The translations under genes were made by a program, and so were the position numbers. 64,000 nucleotides of DNA. Source: Campylorhamphus procurvoides (Eukaryota > Chordata > Aves > Passeriformes > Dendrocolaptidae). The stretch spans positions 186,001 to 250,000 of the forward strand of contig WBMV01000121.1 in the NCBI GenBank assembly GCA_013396655.1. The letters run 5' to 3'. Numbering within the stretch: position 1 is the stretch's first letter; each line of letters starts with the position of its first letter. Positions 1 to 12,900 of this stretch are shown piece by piece. The notes beneath the pieces were generated by a model. The model was not told the DNA's origin and ran no database searches. It was given only the letters and a program-made list of their open reading frames with translations.

Positions 1-3000
1 TTTCATTTTCAGCCTGTTCAATCATGAATGTCTGTTCTTGAGATTCTGACTCTTCAATATCTCTGTGGATGACCCATCAGCTTTGTTCACTTCCAACAGC
101 TCTGTGTAATATTGAGCAATGCCTCTATAAACTTACGCTTTATGAACATCTGGGGGAGATGCAAAACACTCGTATATCTATTGTTGCAGTGGGTGAGATG
201 CAGCAGTGGAGCAGCTGCCCAGGCTGAAGATGGGGGGGAACTGTGGGCAGGAGGGTGAGAGCAGAGGAGTGAAAATAATCCAGGAAACGAAGCTGTCAGG
301 CCTGAGTCAGCAGGGATTTCTTCCTATTTAGATGTTCTGTGTCACTGGGACAGCTTTGTACTGGTAACCTGCTGCTACTCGGTCACATCACAAGATTGTT
401 GCTGTGCTTTGAAGTGGAGTTACTTTTGTGCTAACAAAAGCAGGAGCAGGTGGGCTCATAAATCAGCCAAGGAAAGGCACAGCTCAGCAGTGCTTCTCTT
501 TAATTATAGAGCTTCTTCAGTCCAGTAAGTGGACTTCCACTTCCTTACACAATGGCCCCAAGCTCTATACAGCAAATATCAGATGGGTTTTCGGAGGGTT
601 AATTAGAGGCCTCTGATTTCTGATTGAAATGAAGGAGAGATGATTCTTTTCTCCCCAAAACCTCAGATTTCAGTAGATGACTTGAGACTGTAGTATATGA
701 ACAGGCTCTTGAATGCCGTAGGATGAGCCTCCATCCTCTCTTTCCCAACATAAGGTTGGCAGAGAGAGTGTCTTTTATTATCCTTAACTGGGATATAGTG
801 AGGGGAGGGGGATAAAGAATAAGCCTTTGAGCAGACTGCTGCTTTGCAGGTTGGAAGTAGAGTTGGCAGACTCAAGGCCAGTTAAGTGCTGGGGAAAAAT
901 TCCTTTGAGTTTAATTTAGTTAAATTAGACAACCCAAGAGAAAAAGTAGTTAATGAAGCGTAAGATAATTTTAAACAGGAGAAGGGATAGTCGCTGCCCC
1001 CCAGCAAGAAGAGAGAATTGCTGGCTGCTGTTGGGTAGGAGCAGGGCATAAGGAAATTTTGTTCATCACAAAAACGGTACTTGTGTGCTTTTGTGTTGAT
1101 TTTTGTTTGGTTTTGGGGTATCTAGCAGAGTTACGAATTTCTGAAGGGATTGTTAAGTTCTTTCTTAGTCTGAACAACTAGAGTCCACTTCAGAGGGGAA
1201 CACTTTTGGCAAAACCAGTAGATACCATTTCACCTTAATATCTGACTTTTGTATTTATTTTATCTAGGAATGTTTTTGCAAAATTTTTACTGTAATGTTT
1301 TTCATGTCTGTGAAATCAGCTTGTCTGCATAGTTTATGCCAGTACCTCCAGAAAGCTGTGGCAAGTAGAGAATTTCTAGTGTTTATTCAAAGAAGAGACT
1401 AAAAATATCTGTTCAGATGCTTCTCTGAAGCTGTTTTAGCTCAGAACTGAGGTCCACTTACCAGATACACATAGAGAGTACTAAGATGAAAATTATCTAT
1501 TTATCACTTTCAGGATTTTACAGTTACAAATTTTATTGGCCCCTCCGGTCTTGCAGTACAAAAGCTGCAGAATTTTAAATGAATGCAGTTATGTTAAAAT
1601 CTTTGATTTTCCTCTAATCACTGATGATATAATTTAAAATTCAGGAATATACCCATCCAAAATATCTTTGAGTGATGTAAAGTGTTGTTTTGGGGAACCT
1701 GTCATAAAGCATGACTATGCCAAGAAATAATTAGTTCCCATCTTGAGTCTCTGTTTTAAGTTTCCACTACAGTTACTTTGGATATTAAATTGGATCTTTC
1801 CATGTACTAGGGACAGTGTCTTAGAGAGCCAGCTGTACATTTGCAGATAAGGAAAATATACCTACTTTACCTCTTGTTCCCAGCCTGTGAAGGTGAGGGT
1901 GTAGTTGGCAGGTTTATTTTTATTTTTGTATAATCTTTGGGGACTCATTCTTTATACTGAGAGATTCCCACTAGAGTTCTTTGTACTGGCCCCAGTGAAG
2001 ATCAAGTTGCAATTTTAAAGCTTTAATTTGTTGGCTTTGTGGTGGAGTCCCAAGAGTGCTCTGCCTCAGCAGCATGGCACAGCTCCAACTTGAGAGAGCA
2101 CCCATCTGCAGGCAGGGCAGGAGAGGACAGCTGGTGTCGTATCTGTGACAGGTTCCTCTAGGCTAAACCAAGTTAAAAACAGTGTGAACTCTTCTCAGGT
2201 CCTTTCAAAATACCTCCTGTTATTTTTTTTCTTTCTCTCACACAAGCTTCTTACCAGCATCCCCCGAAGTGAAGCAAGAATAACTTTTTTTTAAATGAAA
2301 TATATGTCTGCCTAAATATTGCGCTGGAATGTCTGGTAGCTACTACGGCATGAGATCTTGAGGGACATGAAGGATGCAATATTGATGAAGTATAGCTGGA
2401 GGAGTTTTGGTGCCATGTCAGACTTGTCTTAAAAGATCACACATTATCCGGGGCCTGCTAAAGATCAGGCAGAACGCTGAGGAGAGCAGATAGCTGTGGG
2501 TGTTCCCTGGCCCAGCCAGCCAGATCTCCCAGTGCTCCCTCCACGCCTCCCAGCTGGTTCCTCTTTCTTCACCCCAACCTGCTCTTCATGCTTCTCCTTG
2601 GATCCTCCCTTAGGTCTCTGCCAAAAAATAAAGTTTCAGTGCCAAATGGTTCTCTTCCTGTAGTTCTGTTTTTCTCAAAACTTTTATTAACTGTGACAGC
2701 TTCTCTCACTCGTCATAGCAATTCTACTGCAGAAACATGTTTCATAATTCCCTCTTAATTTTGTTCATAAGGAAAAGATTACAATACACTGAGCAGTCTC
2801 TGAGGGGCATGCATGAAGCAAGACATGTTATGAAGGCAGGAACAATTGGCTCCTGATCCTTTTTGAATAAAAGAATGAATTTGGGTAGGGCAAGTATGTG
2901 GGAGTTGAATTATTTCACTCCTACGTGAAACTTGTACAACTGTGAAGCTAAAGTTGAATGCTTGCTAGATTACATATAGTTTTCAGTAGATCCACTAGAA

Positions 3001-3859
3001 TCTTAATTAATACCTCATTTAAAAGGTAATTATAAGTCAGTATTTGTTGCTTTTATCAACCTGTGTTCCGTATTCCTGTCAATGTCTTGTTTCTATGAAT
3101 GTTTCTGTTTTGTTTTCTTTCAATTTTAAGCAGTTCAAAGTTGTAGCATATAGAGAATAGATAGGTGACTTTTTACTTAGGATATATATTAATCTTTGAC
3201 AGGGTAGTGCCCTTTTTGATGAACTAGACACTTGACCAGGGTAATAGAAACTCAGAGGGGATGTTTTCTTGTATAATCATATGTTTGGAGTTAATTTTAA
3301 GTGCCAAGTAAAATAGATTTTAAAATTGCCAAGACGTTAATGGATTGAGGGTGCCATCTCGTGGTTGAACTACATTAATAACTGAAAATCAAAAATGCCT
3401 ATTTGAACATGGAGGGGCATATAGTATTTTTATTACTGAAAAATATTAATCATAATCAGATCGTCTGTAAGTTTCTGTAAGCAAGTTAGGTGCTCAGACA
3501 AATATCTATAATCTTAAAATTTCCTTCCACTTAAACGTAAGTGGTTGCACGTATGTACCTATTTTTCACTTCCTTATTTTCTTCTGGAATAATATATACA
3601 ACATACTACGAAATATGTCATGAAGACCACTTTCAACAGCCATCCCTTCACTGAACAAATATAAATATATACTTTCTTTATGGCAATGCTGTGTTTCACT
3701 TTGTTACTACCTTAATAGATTTAAAAGATTAGGTAGTAGATCTTTGTGGCATAGATCTGCCTGAAAAGCAGATTTCCAGGTAAAGGGTGGTTTTACTATT
3801 TTCTGATGTTGTTTATTTATTTAACAAAACTATCTCTATATTATTTTTTCTTTACACAG
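1..3859 (+). other. FGD6 intron (5' end outside window)
   Basis: AT-rich sequence with no exon that continues the FGD6 frame. The first visible FGD6 exon starts in phase with a split aspartate codon, so the preceding DH exon must lie upstream of the window. I see no recognisable transposon here and no convincing RNA gene. Confidence 0.85.
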
Positions 3860-3910
3860 ATTATTTAAAGAATCTTTTAGAAGAATCTGCAGACTATAGG
3901 GATACTCAAG
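3860..3910 (+). CDS. FGD6: FGD6 exon: end of DH domain
   Basis: The 51-nt exon lies between a tttacacag acceptor and a gtaaat donor. It encodes DYLKNLLEESADYRDTQ, the start of the last long helix of the RhoGEF (DH) domain. It begins with the last two bases of a split Asp codon and ends with one base of the next, which matches the following exon. Confidence 0.96.
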
Positions 3911-6900
3911 GTAAATGTCTCTTTAAAGGAAAAACAGTTTATGTACTTATGATAATGTTTCCAGATTTTAAGTGCATCCAAAATGCTAAGTCAGTAATAG
4001 AAATGTTTTTTGTCTAGTTGTAAGTTTCTCAGCAGAGCTACTAAAAGGTTGCAAGCTTGTGTTTCAAAAAGGTTTGAAGCTGACCGTCATATCAGCTCAC
4101 CCTTGAGCTGAAACCAAGAGATAAGAGTGAAGTTTCACAGGCAGCTTAAATAGATATTTTGGGCCCTGCTATTGAAAGAGATTGTCCTTGCATCTGTAGA
4201 CCTTTCACGATAGGCAGCGTGTCTACCAGCTGCTCTCTCCAACCATGAGCCTTTCTGGCCCCCTTCTCTCTCTTGGTGCCAGAACAAGCGTTCATGTGGT
4301 GGGAGCGAACAAGATCAAGGAGCTGTCTGGAGTTATATTTAACCTGAGGAGTTCTCCAGTTTGACTTGTCCCAAGTTGCACAAACACAAGTGACTTAGAA
4401 AAGTTTGCCTGCATGTGGAGAGAAAGGAGATCAAAGGAAATGAGCAGGAATAGTTGGCGATGAAGAGGACAGGACCACAGGTTTCATAGTAGTGTGGAAT
4501 TAAACTGGTTTAACTTGAGCATATCAATGCAATGCACATTCAGACTGTTTCCTTCTGCAGTTTGTACCTCAGCAGTACAAAAATGCTCCCAGTTGATGTG
4601 TCCATTTCACTTGCATGAGACCCCATCACTTATTTCTCTCTTGAGTGACATTTTTGCAAGCCCATTACCCTTTAGGAGGTGCAGTTGTAGCTGATTGGAC
4701 TTCAGTGTGTGCCTTCAATGTACTGAGCCAAGTTTGCTTTGTCTGCTAGTACAGTACCATTAAATGTATGAGTAAATACCCTTCTTAGGAGATTTAGACA
4801 TATTTGTCTGAGTATGGTGAAGACAGAAGCCAGAAATATTTTAACTGATGACTCTTTAAGAGATAAAAAAGTTTTTCTTGCACTTCTTATGGCTGTGAAC
4901 AAACTTATGCTTGCATTGCACATTAAATAGGTGATGACTTGAAAAGTGAGCAACTTAAATACATATTTTACTTTGCATTTTCTTGTGGTTCTCCAGCTTT
5001 TCTATTTTTATTGCTTGTGCCTTCCAAGGTGTTTTTCTCTGCCTTCATACTTCAAAGATAAAAGCCAAAGCTTAGTTGTCACAATAAAGAGTGTTGATTT
5101 GACATGTTTGATATTTTAGAACATGGGTAAGAAAAGAAATTCTAATCTTTACTCACTAAGTTCTTTCTTGTAATAATTAAGCTTACATTAGTTCTGACTT
5201 TGCTTAGTTGTTTAATTCCATTATGGAGGTGGGAGTGAGGCGAGGAGTGGAGAGGGAGACTAGGTTTGGTTGTGGTTAGTATTCTTGGGGAAAAAAAAAG
5301 CACAATTCTTCTTGATAACCTTCATATGAATACATGACTTCAGCTAAGTAATAGGTGGAATGTTCTTTGTCCCTATAGATTACTTTATGTTGTTATTTAA
5401 ATTAATGTAGTCGTGGCTGTGTAAGTGGTCCTGAGATCCTAGAACTTTCCCTTCAATAACCAGCAAATTTTCTAATTTTCTCTAAAATTCTTCAATCGTT
5501 CTTGAAGTCAATGAGTAATATTTTAAGTTTTTAATAGATATAATAACTGATAGATGAAGAAAAATATAACAGAAAGAATCAGGTACTCATTTCTGTCTTC
5601 ACAAATTTAGCCAAATTTCCCTTCGACATCTTTCATACAGTTGGGAGCTGGGGAGTGTTTTGCCTGAAGCCGCACATTTCCTACTAGGAGACCACCAGCT
5701 ACTTCTCAGCAGACGCAGTTGATGCCTTGACATCTATATATGAACTTAAATTTTGATCAAATGCTTGCTATCTGCTATGTATTTTAACTGTTTGACTCCT
5801 GCACTTGCATTGCATTGGTTCATGAAAATCTTGTGCAAAAATTCTCCTTAGATTGACTTAGGATGAGCTTTTTGTTTGCATCTGTTTAGTTTGTTATATG
5901 GCTTCATGACCTTCTGAACCTTTTGGTTCAGAAAGCTGTATCTTTTAACATGCTTTTTTTCCAAATATGACTCAACAATAAGGGAAGTATATGCATTCTA
6001 CAGTACTAATACTCTAATCATTACCTGGGAAAAAACCCTCAGGCTTTGGTTTTACCTGGTTTGGTAGGCTTCTCTGTGGGCTTTTAACCAAAAGTAGTTC
6101 CTTTCTTTGGAGTTCCTGACTGTGCTTCAATTGCTCAGAAGGTACAAAATGGTTTAGAGACTACATTTTATCAGAACAGTTGTTCCAGCTTTCAATTAAA
6201 TAAGCCTCTTTTTCTCTGCTTAAGTAAATTACAGGGTTTTGGATAAAATCCTTGTATGGGCTGGATCCTCAGACTCAACACTCACTGTGTTCACATAATC
6301 ATTTTATGTAACTGCTTTTTGCACTTACACCTTAGCATATATTACAGTTAAGTTGCTGGTTATTAAATATGAGTACTTAATAAAATTGCTCATCTTTGGT
6401 AACTTTTTTTCAGAGTTTTTTTTTTTCCTTCTGATATTAAAAGTTTGAAATTCAGAAATTTGAACTTTATATTGTTAGTCTGAGGTGAAGCAAAACTAAA
6501 GGCAGAAGAAAGAAATGGCAAAGACATATAATTTTTCTAGGTAGTCTTCCATGACTGACACTGGTAGCAGTTGGGTAAAATGGAAAACACTTAGTCCCTA
6601 CATAGTCTCTGTTAAAATGTTGTTAATTTTTCTGCTCTAAAGTAAGTAATTCGTTGTGTGAGAAACTGGAATTTGCTTTTGCTTGTGGACTGTTTTGATT
6701 AGCTGTAAGAAATAATTTATACTGTTAGTTGAAGCAATGACTTGCTAGGACATACTTATTAAACCATGACCCAAAGACTCTGGGATTTACGGGAAGTGCT
6801 CCTGAATGCAGTGACTGTACAATCAGGTCCTTAAATCTTGGAATAATGTGGAAATGCAATATTGTACCTGTGCTTTATGTTAATACTAGTCTGTATAACC

Positions 6901-9900
6901 AAAGCATCATTTCTTCATCCTTCAGATGCTTTAGCTGTTGTCATAGAAGTTGCAAACCATGCCAATGACATCATGAAGCAGGGAGTAAGTATTTTAATTT
7001 ATGAAGCTGATTGAGTAAAAGCTTTTTTTCTCTTTTTTCTTAAAAAAAAAAAGTCATGGTTGCAAGGACAAGTACTTACCTTCTGATTTTCCTTGCCACA
7101 GGATAATTTTCAGAAACTCATGCAGATCCAATACAGTTTAAATGGACACCATGAGATCGTACAGCCTGGAAGGGTAGGTCCTCCAGATGGTATTCACCAG
7201 ATTGCAGTAAAGTGTAGCACGGATGATATGCAAGCAAAGGACTGAAGCTGGCATATATACCAAAAGGAAAAATGGTCCATTTCATTGTTACTCAGTTCTA
7301 ACTGATGATGCAGTCCAATGAATACTGCCTCTCCATGTGTGGGGTTTTTTTTAGCCATTTATCTGATGAAAACTTGGGATTTTTAGAATATGATTCCTTG
7401 CCAGATCTTGCAGGCAAGTTTTTGTCCTCAAGCTTAACCTTGTATTTGTCGTAGTTTCAAATGCAGCTTGGAAACCTGTAATGCAGTCATTCACACGCAC
7501 TTTTAGAGAAACCTAAGCATAAACAGCTTTTCTCAGAAAGGGAACCTTGAATCCCAAAACTTCTGCAGCACCTCTGGTGCAATAATCATAATGATAATAG
7601 TGCAGAAAAAGTCAGCTCATTTGCATGGCTTGTGCCCTAAAAAGCTAGATTTTGAATTTGTTTTAATTTACTAGGTCTTCCTGAAAGAGGGAACACTGAT
7701 GAAGCTCTCACGGAAGGTCATGCAGCCACGAATGTTTTTTTTGGTAAGATGTTGTATATGTTGCTTCGTGCCTAATACTAGTGTTATTCTAAGTGCTTGA
7801 AACATACACTGCAAATATAAGTAACTAATAACTGCAGGTAGAAGAAAAATTACCAATTGTAGCTGTTCTAGTTACTCGGCTCTAATTTAGAGAGATTATC
7901 TGTGGCATATTCACTAATTTTAGTAGAAAACCATTTCTCACTAAAATGTACCATTTTGAACAGCACTTATTTAAAATATGAGAGCTTTTACGAGAAGACA
8001 TCTGTGGTAGTGTGGAAACAAACACAGTTACTCCATCCCACTCAGTTGTATCAGTTCTTAAAACCTACATCTCTGGCACTGCTATTGCACCCTTCCCTCC
8101 CTCCCCTCCTCCTTGTCCCTCTCCTCCTCTACTCTCTTCGGCCCCTCTCTTCCTCTGTCCTTCCCCTCTCCCTTCCTCCTCCTCTCTCCTTCCCCATGCA
8201 GGAGCTCTCATGCATCCTGATCAGAGCACTGGCGTGGAAGTTAAGTACTGGGTTCTCTTCCTGTCTCTGCTACCGCTTTTTTTGAAACTTGTGTATCTCT
8301 GAAGTTTCTGTTTCCACTTGAACCTTTTGTTTATCTCTTCTATTTAGAAAGTAAAGCAGCTGTTAACATGTGTAATTTATGGCATTATTGGTCCATGGTC
8401 CTGGCTGAAATCTGTCTTGTGGTTACTGTAGCATGAATAAACATTTCCCTAGGCAGTAATGGAGTATGTACTGTGTCAGTTATGGTAATACTCTCAAAAA
8501 TCTGGTGCTGTCTTCAGCTGAACATCACAAATTAGATGTTGCTAATTTGAGTGTCTCTGGCTTGGATTTTCTTCATTTTGGTTTTTGGGGCAATGGGTTT
8601 GTTTGGTTTGGGAGGTGGGTTTAGATGTAAATGGTACAGGCTAGTGTTTATATCTTCAGACTCTTGAGCAGTGATTTTTCCACTGATCATGTTATGAAGA
8701 CTTAGTAAGGCTCCTGAAACATTTGGTTGTTTTGCAAAGAACCTCATAGCAAAAACTTATGAGACCCTTCAGGTTTTGGTGTCTGTTTCTGTGCAGTAAA
8801 TGAAGTTTGGATCCATGGGTTGAACAGCACAGAAAATAAAAAAAGTCTTAGTTACTGTTCAGTAAGTGCACTGAATGAATCCGAGTCTGATAGAACAGGA
8901 AAGAAACAGTAGATGCACTTTAAACCGGTAAAATTCACATGGTACATGTGATAAGTTTGTCCTTTTAATCATAAATTGCTTATCTCCATTCTGCCATCTC
9001 CAAGTTTCTGGATTGTTTTGATTTCTTTGAATGGTTAATTTTAATACCACTTTAAAGTAGTTTGCTATATTATATGGCTGTGTACATAAGAAACGTTTTT
9101 GTCCCTTTTGAAAGCCTCTTCTTTGACATCTGTGCACTGTTTACTCATATGCCAAACATATATTTACACAAAGAGGATATAAATAGATGCCTATTGTTAT
9201 CTTATTCATAAATGAAAATGTTTCTTGGATTCTAAGTGGAATAATAGGAAGTAGAGGATGTCCTTCTGGACAGTTAATCTCAGTGCTGTAGGAGTTCCAT
9301 ACTTCCAGTAAAATGCATCTGAAATTACCTGTCTTTTAACAGCCTGTAGTCATTAAAAAGCATTGCTTCTGTATTACAGTTCAATGATGCCCTGTTGTAT
9401 ACTACTCCAGTTCAGTCAGGGATGTATAAACTGAACAATATGCTGTCGTTGGCTGGAATGAAGGTGAGTCATTTGTTAAAATGAGCTTTTCTCCAAATCT
9501 ACCTAAACTCAAGCCTTCAAATTTTCAAAACATAACAATGTTTACTGTTGGCAAGAGACATTAAATATGCTTATGTTCCAGAGCAATCCTACATGCTTAA
9601 CATTGTTTGTATAATATAGCCAGTGGGATTGCTCTCTAGGTTTCCCTAAAAAACTCTTGCTGCAGGATCATCTTGGCTGCATTTCATGCAGTGTTGTCTG
9701 AAATAGTCTGTCTACTTATTTTTTGTATTGTACTTTGTTTAGACTCTGCCTCACTTTTGCCTTTTAACTGCTTTTTACTGCCCACACCCAAAGATAAGGC
9801 ATCTTTGCCTGATAAGCTCCTTGTGGATCAAATCTCTGTAGTTTATAGAGATTTGCTAACTGTGAGGAAAGATAAGGCTGTTGCTTTTGAGCCCTTGTGA

Positions 9901-12900
9901 AAAGCATCAAAGTGAAGCCCTGAGCCCCTCTGGATAGTGATAAGGGACATGCACACAGTCTCTGACATGACAAGTTAGTGGGAACAACAAACCATTGCCT
10001 TGGGAATTGTCATCTCTGGTCCTGTCAGAAAAAATCACCAAGTCCAGCTGCAGTGCAGATCTGGCACCCAGGTCCAAGCTGTCACAGGCAGAGCTGCAAA
10101 ATCTCTTTTGCCAGCAGATGTCTTGTGGTGGCCCAGAACCACTCTTGACTTTTAAACCTCCTTATGTTTGAAACTCAGAAGGATCAACAAAGTGGTGTCA
10201 GCCTCAGGGTACACCATCTGGTCCTGCAGCAGCAGCAGTGCCTTTCTTTGCCCAGTTGCAGGAGGTGCTTACTGGACAACATGCCTGGGCGTGTTGAAGC
10301 ACAGAGAAGGTGTCTGACAGCTTCATTCCCCTGCATGTGTTCAGTGTTTGCATGAAGCCACAGTGAAATAAAAGGATGGGCTCTGTGTCATCTTAGTGTA
10401 GCTGGGCCCTCTGGACTGGTGTGTAAGCTCCTACTTTGGAGCATTTTCTTTCCAATATACCCCTTCTGCAATAAAAATACAGAGATTTTACAGGAAGTAA
10501 AACTAAAGCAACAACAAAAGTACCATTTCAGTTTGAATGTGAAGTTTTCTCTCTCGGCCGAAGGTTAAAAAGCCAACCCAAGAAGCCTATCAGAATGAAC
10601 TGAACATTGAAAGTGTAGAGAGATCCTTCATTCTTTCAGCAAGGTAAGTCTTCCAAATGAATAATGATTTTAAAACTATGTGATTTCAAACAGGCCACAC
10701 AAGCTTTTTATAGCTTGTTTTATGCTTAATTTAATGAAAAGTTACTCTTTGCTAGAGTGATTGCAGAATAGAGGGAATCAGTTAATCAGAGTGAATAAAC
10801 TCATTTGGTTCCTTGTTTTCAACTTAGCTACACCTTCAGAAACTTGAAGTAAATGGAAGTATTATCCTTGTACTGCCTTTCATTGAGAGGGTTTCAATTC
10901 AGTTAATTGTAGGTTTTGCTTTTCAGTATTTTTTTTCTTCTTACAGAGTTACTTATAGGCTCTGTCACTGCATTAACAGGACAGGATATGAAACATGACA
11001 ATAAATTTTCATATTATTATTCATAACTGATATAAACTGGAAGTAGTAATCCTAATCTTTTAGCTAAAATAACAGTGCCATTGAAACAAGAAATGGATCT
11101 CATGAACCTGAAATTATGGAAATGGCAGCAGTTACTGGAATGGTTCCTGTCTTTACCAGAAAACCAAATGCTTCATGTAGCATCAAAAGGATACGTGGCC
11201 ACTGAACTGGAGCAGCTCTGGTCACCTTCACCAAGATGCCTTTAGCAAAGGCCTGGTTTTGTGGATTGTTGTTTTTACTGTTCTTGAGTTGAAGTTTTAT
11301 GTGTTCTGACATTTGTGACAGTGGTGATACCAATTAAGAAAGACATGTTTTCTCTTTTGTTTAGCAAAGCTGAGCAAAGGCAGACTTCTGCTTTTTGTGT
11401 GACCTTGTAAATACTGACAGCAGAATGCCTGTACAAAGATAGCAGTATCTGTAGCTGAGGGGTAGACCAAAGTTAACATTGTCAAAATAGCCAAAGGAAG
11501 TAGCTCCGTTGCCTGAGCAGTAATTATTTGTAACAGCACACTTGAAATGAGTAAATTTTTGTATTTCTTCAACAAATTCAAATGTTTCTTATAGTTCTTC
11601 TGCACACTTGGGGAAAAAAATGCATTTCACAGTTTAGGGTATGATTCTGCTGCAGAATAATATGAACAGGTGTGTGCTGCTTAGGTGCCTTGGTGTCTGG
11701 ATGTCACAGAGATACACAAAGACTTTTATGGGATAGCAGTAGGCAATGTGGATTTATCTCTGCTTGACTTGAAACAGCATTTCACTTTTTAAAAATGTTG
11801 TTTTAAAAAATGGTCAGAAGTCACTGGAACTTCTGAAAGTATTATCATCTTGAAATACAAGCTACGTATTTTCCACAAAACAGGATAGACTTGTCTTTTT
11901 GAGGAACTGACTAAGTGGTAGATTAAAAGCAACTCCTGTGAAACATGTGCTGGTCCATAGGGGAAAACCGCTATATGTAACATTTTCATCAAATTCAGCA
12001 TAGTTTGTGACATGCTTATGTCTTGACCTTGAAATTGCTAGAATTAACCTCATGTTGCCAACTAAGGCTGCTCTGATTTGTTTCTCTTTTTTAGTGGTGT
12101 TGATGTTGCATCTTTGGAGAGCATTTGACTCTATAATTTTTATACTTGCTGGAAGCTGTGAGTGTGCAAGAGCCCTAAGTTACACAACAGTGATAGAGGG
12201 AGGTTGCCTTTGCATGGCATGAAGGAGATGCTGGGGGCTGCAAGTGTAGATGACAGTTTTCAGATTGTTTTCTCTCTGTAACCTGAACTAGGCCTGTTGT
12301 GGTGCAGGAGGGAAATAACTGAAAAACTACCACCAGCAGGTGCTTGTATATATTTTTCCCCATTAATTATGTTGTTCCTATTGATAAATATCCTGAATGT
12401 GAAGATAATCTGTATCTTGTCAATACAGACTAAATCTTCCCATGAATGATGCCTCATTCTAACAGATCTTGGCTCCTATGTGGTAAAAATCTCAATTGCA
12501 AAACTGTTCAAATTAGCATTAAAGACACTGGAGACAATTTTCATTTCTTTGCTTTCTTCAAAGAATAAGCATTATGTGGAGTGTACACGAAAGAAGAGAT
12601 TCTGAAATGATCCTAGGAGATGAGGCAGGGAAGGGAGCAATTAAGCTGGTGAAAAATTGCTAGTAATAAAAAGTAGGCCAGTTAATAACAGAAGTATAGA
12701 TTAGTGCCTAGATATGTCTTTGTCACTTCAGGTTTAGTTTTACTGAGTGCATTCGTGTTCTGCTTTATCTAGTCTGGGCTGAGGTTTCGGTTTTCCTGGG
12801 ATATCTGCAGGAACGTGAATTGTTTTTCATGGTACAATGCGGTATTGTACCAGAAATCTCTTCATCAGAGAAACAAGTTAGCGCATCTGCACAATCCAGC

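Noticed and set aside
1..60. Possible exon at the window start after ttttcag
   Set aside because: No frame stays open with DH-domain content; the following exon's split codon and sequence do not connect to it.
8201..8243. Candidate cryptic exon after ccatgcag
   Set aside because: No matching consensus donor in a usable position, and the conserved FGD6 protein leaves no place for extra residues between PH1 strands.
7902..8302. Open frames of 127 and 96 codons around the polypyrimidine tract
   Set aside because: Pro/Ser/Leu-rich products of low-complexity CT sequence; FGD6 already splices correctly across this intron.
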